DNA of 64,000 bases from Ciborinia camelliae (lineage: Eukaryota > Ascomycota > Leotiomycetes > Helotiales > Sclerotiniaceae), in the NCBI GenBank assembly GCA_025890175.1, contig JANPYM010000003.1:3271466-3335465 (forward strand), given 5' to 3'. Below, piece after piece: positions 57,901-64,000 of the stretch. Each line of letters starts with the position of its first letter. The first letter of the stretch is position 1. A program made the position numbers and the translations under genes. The notes beneath the pieces are model-generated. The model had not been told where the DNA came from. It saw only the letters and a program-made list of their open reading frames with translations, and did no database searches.

Positions 57901-60900
57901 AGTTAAAGGTAATTTTAAATGTTTTATGTATAATTTTAATATTAAAATTATTTTGTTTAAAGATATAATCCTAGATTTATAATTTTTATTAATATTTCGA
58001 ATTTGATTTATTAATTGTTTATTATTATATTTTATTTATTAAAAATATATAACAAAATCGAATAAAAAAAGTATCTTTTTATTTTATAATTATGTAAACT
58101 TATTAAATATTGTTTGAATTAATAAATTTTAAATTTTTTTATAATATACTTTATTAAGCGAATTTATAAAATATATTATACTAAAATATATTTGATTTAT
58201 TAATCTATTATTTTTCAAAATAATTTTAAATAAAAAAATAAGATTAAATTAATAAAATTTTTTTTTATTGATTTTTAATATTAATCAATGTTTCGATTTT
58301 GTTATTAACGAAGAAAACTTTTCGAATATTAATTATACATTTTTTTTTTGTTGTAAAAAAAAAAATAAATATAAAACGGTTTTTTGTTTTAATATATTTA
58401 TTGTTTTAAATAAACTTTTGATATTTTCGAGATTAATTGTTAAATCAAGAATTTTTAATAACGATTTGTATTGTTTACAAAATATATTGTTTTTTTTGTA
58501 TTAATTATTTATTTTTAATTTAAAAATATTGAATTTAATTGTTTTATTATAAAATTTATAATCTATTTATTTTGATTTATTTTTTAGCAAGGTTGTTGTA
58601 AATGTAATTGATAAATTCGTAAAAAAAGAAAATATCATTTTTTATATTGGATTTGATTGAAATAAATCAATAACGTTTTTTTTCGATAATAATATTAATA
58701 TAAATAATATAATAATTATTATTTTTTCCATTTTTTTGTTATCAATATTTTAATTGAAATTTTTAGTTTTTTTAATTTTATTAAAAATCTATTTAATAAT
58801 AAATTTTAAATTTATTATTACAATAAAATTTTCCTTATAATATTCGTTTTCAATATTATCAATATTATCAATATTAAATTATTAATAATTTTCAAAATTT
58901 GTCTTAAAAATATTTATTGCCAAATTGTTTTTTATTATAAAATTTTTTATTATCTTAAAGTTTTTTATTATTTCGAATTAAAAATTATTAAAGGAATTTA
59001 ATATTAATTAATAATTAATATTTATATTTATTATTTTATTTTTGTTATAATATATAATATATATTGTTTATATTAATCTTTATATATTTATATCAAAAAC
59101 TTTAATATTTAAAGTTTTTTTGAAAAGAGAACTATAATTATAATTATATATATTTAATAATAAAATAATAAAAATTTGTAATAAAAATATATTAATAGAA
59201 ATATAATATATATTAATAGATATATAATATAAAATAAATAAAATATATTCGAAAAATAATTGGAAAATAGTATATTATTTTTAAGATTTAAATCGAACTT
59301 AAATTTTCGTTTTTTTAATAAATTTTGTTTTTGTTATTAATATATATTTATAAAAAAATAAATTGATTTATTTGGAATTTCTTTTTTTATAATAATTAAA
59401 TTAATAAAATTGTATTATCTAAAACATTATTATTATATTGATTTATATTTTATTAATAATTTAATTAATTTAATATTAAAATATATTAATTTAATATTAA
59501 TATAAATTTATAATATAATATAATTTAAAAGTAAATTATATAATTTATTTGCAAAATAATAATTTAAATTTTATAAAAGAAAATTTATTTTATATAAATA
59601 CAAATTTGAAATTTTAAATTTAAATTATATTTTATTTATTTTTATCATTTTTATTTTTTATTTAAATAAAAATATATTATATTTTATATTTTTTATTATT
59701 TTATTTATTTAATTATTTTTTATTACAATAACTTTATATATTATTTTTTTTAATATTTTATAAAACTTGTTTGAAATTAATATCGAAATTATATTATTAT
59801 TATTATTAAATAATGATTTATTAAATAAAAAATTAATTATAATTATATATTATATTTAAATATATAATTCTAATTTAATAAAATCGAAATTTATTAATTT
59901 CTTTATATATTAAAATAATAATAAATCATTCTTTTTTCAAATAATTATATTTAAAAAAAAAATATATTATTTTAACAAAAAATTGTAATTCGAATAAATA
60001 TCAATAATATTACAAAAAATGTATTTACAAAAAATATATTTGTTATTTTTTTCGATAATATTAAAAAACTAGAAATTCGATCTAAAAAAAATCAAACTAA
60101 AATCAAAATGTTAATTTTATTAATAATAAAGAAATTTGATATAAACAAAATAGTTTTCAATTTAAAATTTATTTAATAAAACAAAAATCTTATCAAAAAA
60201 ATAATTCAAATTCTTTTAAACAATTTCAATAATATAATAAATAAAAATTTTATTTATAATTCATTTTCAAATATATAACAATAAATAATTTGAAAACTTA
60301 ATAAAAAATCTTATTAAATGTTTTTTTTATTTATAAAATATAATACAAATATTAAAAATAAATTTATTAATAAAAATATTATAATCTATTATTATTTACC
60401 AAAATTAAATTCAAATAAATTAAATATAATAACAATTTATATTATAATAATAATAAAAACAAAATATTTAAAACAAAAAACAATTAATTATTTAATAATA
60501 AATTTTATTTTCTTTTATATCAATTATCAAATATTAATCGTTTTTGTTATTATATTAAAAATATATTACAGTTATCAAAATATTAGATATCAATAAAAAT
60601 AATTTTTTAAAAAATAAAATTATTATATCATTTCAATTAGTAAATTACTTTATTAAAAAATTAATTTAAAAAAATTTTTACAAAATTTTTTGGTTTATAT
60701 ATAATTTAATTATTTAAAATAAAACAAATCCAATAAATATATAATATTAAAAAAATCTTTATAGCAATCTTTATACGCAAATATATATATATAATATTAT
60801 AATCAAAAAAAAAAAGATTATTAAAAAAAATAATAAATATAAGTTTTTTTAATAAATATAAAAATTGATAATTAGTAAAAAATAATATATTTAAAAAAAT

Positions 60901-62090
60901 AATTTTATAAAAATATAAAATATAATTAATTTTAAAAAAATATAAAAAAAAAAAAAGGTAATTATATTATTAATAAAAAGCCAAAATTTTGTATTAATAA
61001 AAAAATTAATAAAAAAAATTATTATTAAAAATAATAAAGTTTTTAAAAATAATAAAAAAAAATAATAATATAAAAGTTTTTTTTTTTTATAAATAATATT
61101 TTATTTATTAAAATTTGAATAAATAATATTTAAAGTATATTTTATTATATATATTAAAATAAAAATTGATTTATAATAATAATAAATTAATATTAAATAA
61201 AAAAATTGATATATAAAAATGTTTTATTATATAATAATAAAATAAAATTTTTAATTTATTATTTTAATTTTATTAATATTTTTAAAAATTTTATATTTTA
61301 TTTATTTATTATTTATTTATATAGTTATAAAACTTTTTTATTATTTTATAAAAAAATCTTAATCTTAATCTTTAATTTTTAACTTTTTATTTGTTACGGA
61401 TCGAAAGACAATAAAAACAAAAAAAATGCCTAGGCATAAAATTCAGACTTGAAGCCGGTGCATCAACAATCGCTAGCGTTTGATGTTGATCGATAGCGAA
61501 TCTCCGGTACAATGTTTAATTTGTAAAATATTAATATATACGGAACAGATCTATATAATTAAGCAAAAAGGCTTCGAAAACTTGCAAAGCCCTATATTGA
61601 GCGGGGCATTGTTATTTAAACGGCGATCGATGGTACACCGCCAACTATTTAAAAGATAATAAAAATTTTATTTAGAAAGCAATAAAAAGTCTTAAAGCCA
61701 TTATTAATCTAATTGATTTTTTGCATTTTTTATCTTAACATTATTTAAATATATTATTATTTAAAAAAAGATATTTATTAAATAATAGTTTTAAATATAT
61801 TTATAAATTAAATTGTATTAATAATAAATTACAATTAATATATATTTGTTTTTCAAAATATATTAAAATATAATATTAAATAAATATAAAAAATTAAATA
61901 AATGCAAATTTATATTGAATATATAATGTAATATTGATATAAATGATATTCAATATAAATATTTAAATAATATTAATTTTTATTGAATGTAAAACAAATT
62001 TAAAAAAAACTATTGTTTTTTTTTAAAAATCTATATATTTTGTTATTTATTATTAATATTATTTAATACTTTTTTTTTTACCGTATTATA
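52000..62090. repeat. AT-rich island 2, 10 kb, RIP-like, no intact genes
   Basis: About 10 kb composed almost entirely of A and T, with scattered residual TCGA/TTCGAA sites and no GC-containing gene. Open frames (for example 56326-56595, 57262-57627, 58268-58504 and 60318-60596) are Ile/Asn/Lys/Phe-rich products of composition. I cannot identify any ancestral domain. The only recognisable object is the solo LTR at 61392-61740. The simplest reading is a block of retroelements mutated by RIP; a regional centromere is possible and cannot be tested from sequence alone. Confidence 0.8.
61392..61740 (+). mobile_element. Solo LTR, 350 bp family, copy 2
   Basis: Starts TGTTACGGATC, ends CTTAACA, 349 bp, homologous to 45789-46138 in the same orientation. 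Flanked by TTATT on both sides (61387-61391 and 61741-61745), compatible with a 5-bp target duplication, although in AT-rich DNA such a match can be chance. It is less AT-converted than its surroundings, so it may have inserted after much of the island was already mutated. Confidence 0.72.
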
Positions 62091-62730
62091 TCCGATTTAA
62101 TTATTAATCCGTTAAACATTCGCTTTATAACGGTTTCTCAAACCCCCCAATCCCTCTAAGGTATCTACCTAGATATCGATACCTACCTGAGCTCCCCTTG
62201 TGATATTTATTTAATTTATTTTATTTAATTTATTGGTATCACTGTATTGCCCCGAATACGAATTAAACAACTTAAATTGGCCAAACAAACTGTCTACTCT
62301 CTACAGCTTTATAAATCTAAAACATTTACTTTATTTCTTAGTACAGCATACCATATCTAATACAATATGCTATATTTGAAGCCGTAGAAGTAATTGCTAT
62401 TGCGCATTTTTGTTGAAGCTTTCTTTATTTAATCTAATCTAATTTATATATATTTTAGAAAAATGGGTAAGTGAAATAATCGAATTCTATTCGATACAAT
62501 TTAATAATGAAAAAGCGATGAAAAAAAGAAAAAAGCGAAAAAGAAAAAAAAAAAAAGGATAAGGTAATATCTCTATCCCAATAAGACTAATATATGCAAG
62601 GCCAGCTCACCAATAAAACCATTACATTTAATCTTGAATTTGGAATTTGAAATTTGAAATTTGGAATTTGAAACTCGAAACTCGAAACTCGAAACTTGGC
62701 CTACTCTTAATTTAGGTACTCGAAACCGTA

Positions 62731-62768
62731 CCTCCCCTCCCCTCCCCTCCCCTATCCCTCCCCTCCCC
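62731..62768 (-). repeat. CCCCT repeat, G-quadruplex-prone on the minus strand
   Basis: Tandem CCCCT units; the minus strand carries at least four GGGG runs separated by one or two bases. Confidence 0.75.
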
Positions 62769-63060
62769 AGAATCACCAACCTCCCCTCGTTCCCCAGAAC
62801 CCCCCCGAACCTTAATAATTGGATTTGATTAGATTAGATTTGATTGGATTTGATTTGATTTGATTTGATTTGATGACTCTTGATTTGAGAATAAATAATC
62901 CCCAAAAAATCTTCGCTAATGGATCCCTAGGTTATTTATTTATTTACCTAGATAGGTATTTACCTAGGTATTTATGAAATTATATATATATTTATTATAT
63001 CTATCATTACCTAGGTAGGTAGATAGGTACTATAGGTACTATAGATATTTATTATACCTA

Positions 63061-63125
63061 TACCTACACTTCATACCTACACTTCATACCTACACTTCAT
63101 ACCAATACTTCAAGCCAATACTTTA
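63061..63125 (+). repeat. 13-bp tandem repeat, five units
   Basis: Three perfect TACCTACACTTCA units followed by two diverged units (TACCAATACTTCA and AGCCAATACTTTA), in non-coding DNA. Confidence 0.9.
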
Positions 63126-63460
63126 TGCTAAAGCCCTAAAGCCCCGAAGCATTCGAGCAAATCTCATATCATATCCTCATATTCTCATCTTATTTCATCG
63201 CATCTTATTTAATCTCATCTCGAATTATTTCTCATTATATCATCTTGATCCCAGACGCCCCAAAAAAGAAAGAAAATTGTCCATGCAAATGCAAATGCAA
63301 ATGTAAATGCAAATGTACTATATCTCATCATCTCATCTCATCTCTCATCTCCCATTCATTCATTCATTATATTATTCCCCCCCCCTCCCCCACTGCCACT
63401 CTCTTTCCCACTACCACTACCACCACCACCCCATCAATAAACCCCATCACCCTTTTATCA

Positions 63461-64000
63461 TCAACCCCCCATCTCCCCCACCACCACTACTCTANNNNNN
63501 NNNNCCTCCCTCCGAATCCCACTCCTCTCACACATCGACCTAAAGACACCCCCCCTATCCCACAACCCAACCGGGCGATCCAATTCGACAATCCTCCCTC
63601 GATCCAAGACGCAGATGCGATCATACGCAATAATCGTCTTGAGGCGATGCGCGATGCAGAGGAGCGTCTTGCCCTGAAACCCTTCGCGCATCGTGCGCTG
63701 GATCTTCTCGTCCGTTTCCATATCCACCGAGCTAGTCGCCTCATCACAGACGATGATTTGCGAGCCGCGGACGAGCGCCCGCGCGAGCGCCATCAATTGT
63801 CTTTGCCCCAGGGAGTAATTCAATCCTTCGTCTTCGACGATGGAATCGAGATGGATGCGTCCGGTGACTTCATCGACATGGGAATCGGGCGCGACGAGAT
63901 CAGATTGCCGGAGGGCGGACCATAGTTCCAGATCACTGTGTTCGCCGAATGGATCTAAATTACTTCTGATGGTTCCCTTGAATAATGTTGGATCTTGTGG
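63461..64000 (-). CDS. ABC transporter, MRP/YOR1-type (ABCC), C-terminal nucleotide-binding domain, partial
   Basis: The gene enters at the window edge with an open frame from 64000. It shows the second nucleotide-binding domain of an ABCC transporter: PQDPTLFKGTIRSNLDPF just after the Walker A region, the signature YSLGQRQ in place of LSGGQ, Walker B IIVCDEATS, the D-loop SSVD and the H-loop CIAHRL. By family these export drugs, glutathione conjugates or other anions across the plasma or vacuolar membrane using ATP. The YSLGQRQ variant and the SNLDPF block resemble fungal Yor1-like exporters; the substrate cannot be inferred. The last coding bases are crossed by a run of ten N (63495-63504), so the true stop and the final residues are uncertain; in the current frame the stop is at 63461. 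Confidence 0.9.
   Translation of the reverse strand, partial: PQDPTLFKGTIRSNLDPFGEHSDLELWSALRQSDLVAPDSHVDEVTGRIHLDSIVEDEGLNYSLGQRQLMALARALVRGSQIIVCDEATSSVDMETDEKIQRTMREGFQGKTLLCIAHRLKTIIAYDRICVLDRGRIVELDRPVGLWDRGGVFRSMCERSGIRREXXXXRVVVVGEMGG
63495..63504. other. Assembly gap (10 N)
   Basis: Ten N, probably a placeholder length, located at the 3' end of the ABC transporter frame inside C/CCA-rich repeat DNA that is hard to sequence. Confidence 0.99.

Larger units (their letters stand above)
62091..63460. other. Intergenic with dense simple repeats, 3' flank of ABC transporter
   Basis: Unique-composition DNA returns at about 62100. No gene is recognised. Simple repeats: GAATTTGAAATTT and GAAACTC units (62634-62696), CCCCT repeats (62731-62768), TTTGA repeats (62821-62873), a 13-bp TACCTACACTTCA repeat in five units (63061-63125) and a GCAAAT hexamer run (63283-63316). 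Several TACCTAGGTA palindromes lie at 62945-63030. Confidence 0.6.

Noticed and set aside
53000..61300. Ile/Asn/Lys/Phe-rich frames of 70-120 codons in the large AT island
   Set aside because: Expected from extreme AT content; no domain visible and no splice structure.
45789..61740. The two 350-bp LTRs as the ends of one 16-kb retrotransposon
   Set aside because: The interval contains the NAT9-like gene and other elements, and copy 2 has its own TTATT flanks, so two solo LTRs fit better.
63245..63925. 226-codon plus-strand frame over the ABC transporter end
   Set aside because: It is antisense to the nucleotide-binding-domain frame and passes through the N gap and simple repeats.

Overview
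This window looks like nuclear DNA of a filamentous ascomycete, most likely a leotiomycete of the Sclerotiniaceae type (Botrytis, Sclerotinia or Monilinia relatives). That placement is inference. It rests on short introns with GTATGT/GTAAGT-type donors and CTAAC branch sites, long intergenic spacers full of TACCTA/TACCTAGGTA words, and gene-rich DNA interrupted by very AT-rich islands of the kind left by repeat-induced point mutation (RIP).

Layout. 1-3.6 kb: the 3' part of a DEDDy 3'-5' exonuclease gene and an intronless clade-3-type catalase. 3.6-10.7 kb: gene-poor DNA with a 21-bp tandem repeat and a three-copy repeat that looks like a decayed, tandemly duplicated exon-intron module. 10.7-44 kb: the gene-rich core, with a three-TM membrane protein, an F-box/WD40 ubiquitin-ligase adaptor, CDC24, MRP10 (mS37), a KEN-box protein of unknown function, the spliceosome-disassembly factor NTR1/TFIP11, a small Cys-rich protein, a Kelch-BTB protein (Ral2/LZTR1-like), CDC20 and TFIIA large subunit TOA1. 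45.5-48.5 kb: a first AT-rich island holding a solo LTR and a nested pair of miniature LTR elements. 49-51.8 kb: a fold-back element and a NAT9-like acetyltransferase. 52-62.1 kb: a 10-kb AT-rich island with no intact gene, carrying a second solo LTR of the same family near its far edge. 63.5-64 kb: the 3' end of a YOR1/MRP-type ABC transporter, crossed by a 10-N assembly gap.

Most of the genes are single-copy housekeeping functions: cell-cycle ubiquitination (CDC20, F-box/WD40, possibly the KEN-box protein), polarity signalling (CDC24, perhaps the Ral2-like protein), transcription, splicing and mitochondrial translation. I see no secondary-metabolite cluster, tRNA or rRNA gene. Splice junctions were worked out by hand from GT/AG, branch sites and reading-frame continuity, so they are predictions.

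The most interesting object is the nested pair of terminal-repeat miniature elements at 46.56-47.84 kb. The younger copy has identical 161-bp LTRs, a 5-bp target duplication and a polypurine tract. Its primer-binding site is the exact 13-nt complement of a stretch about 30 nt downstream of the LTR TATA box. This is the arrangement expected for Tf1/sushi-type self-priming, but in an element of only 618 bp without coding capacity. It sits inside an older, inverted, RIP-mutated copy whose own 5-bp target duplication is still visible.
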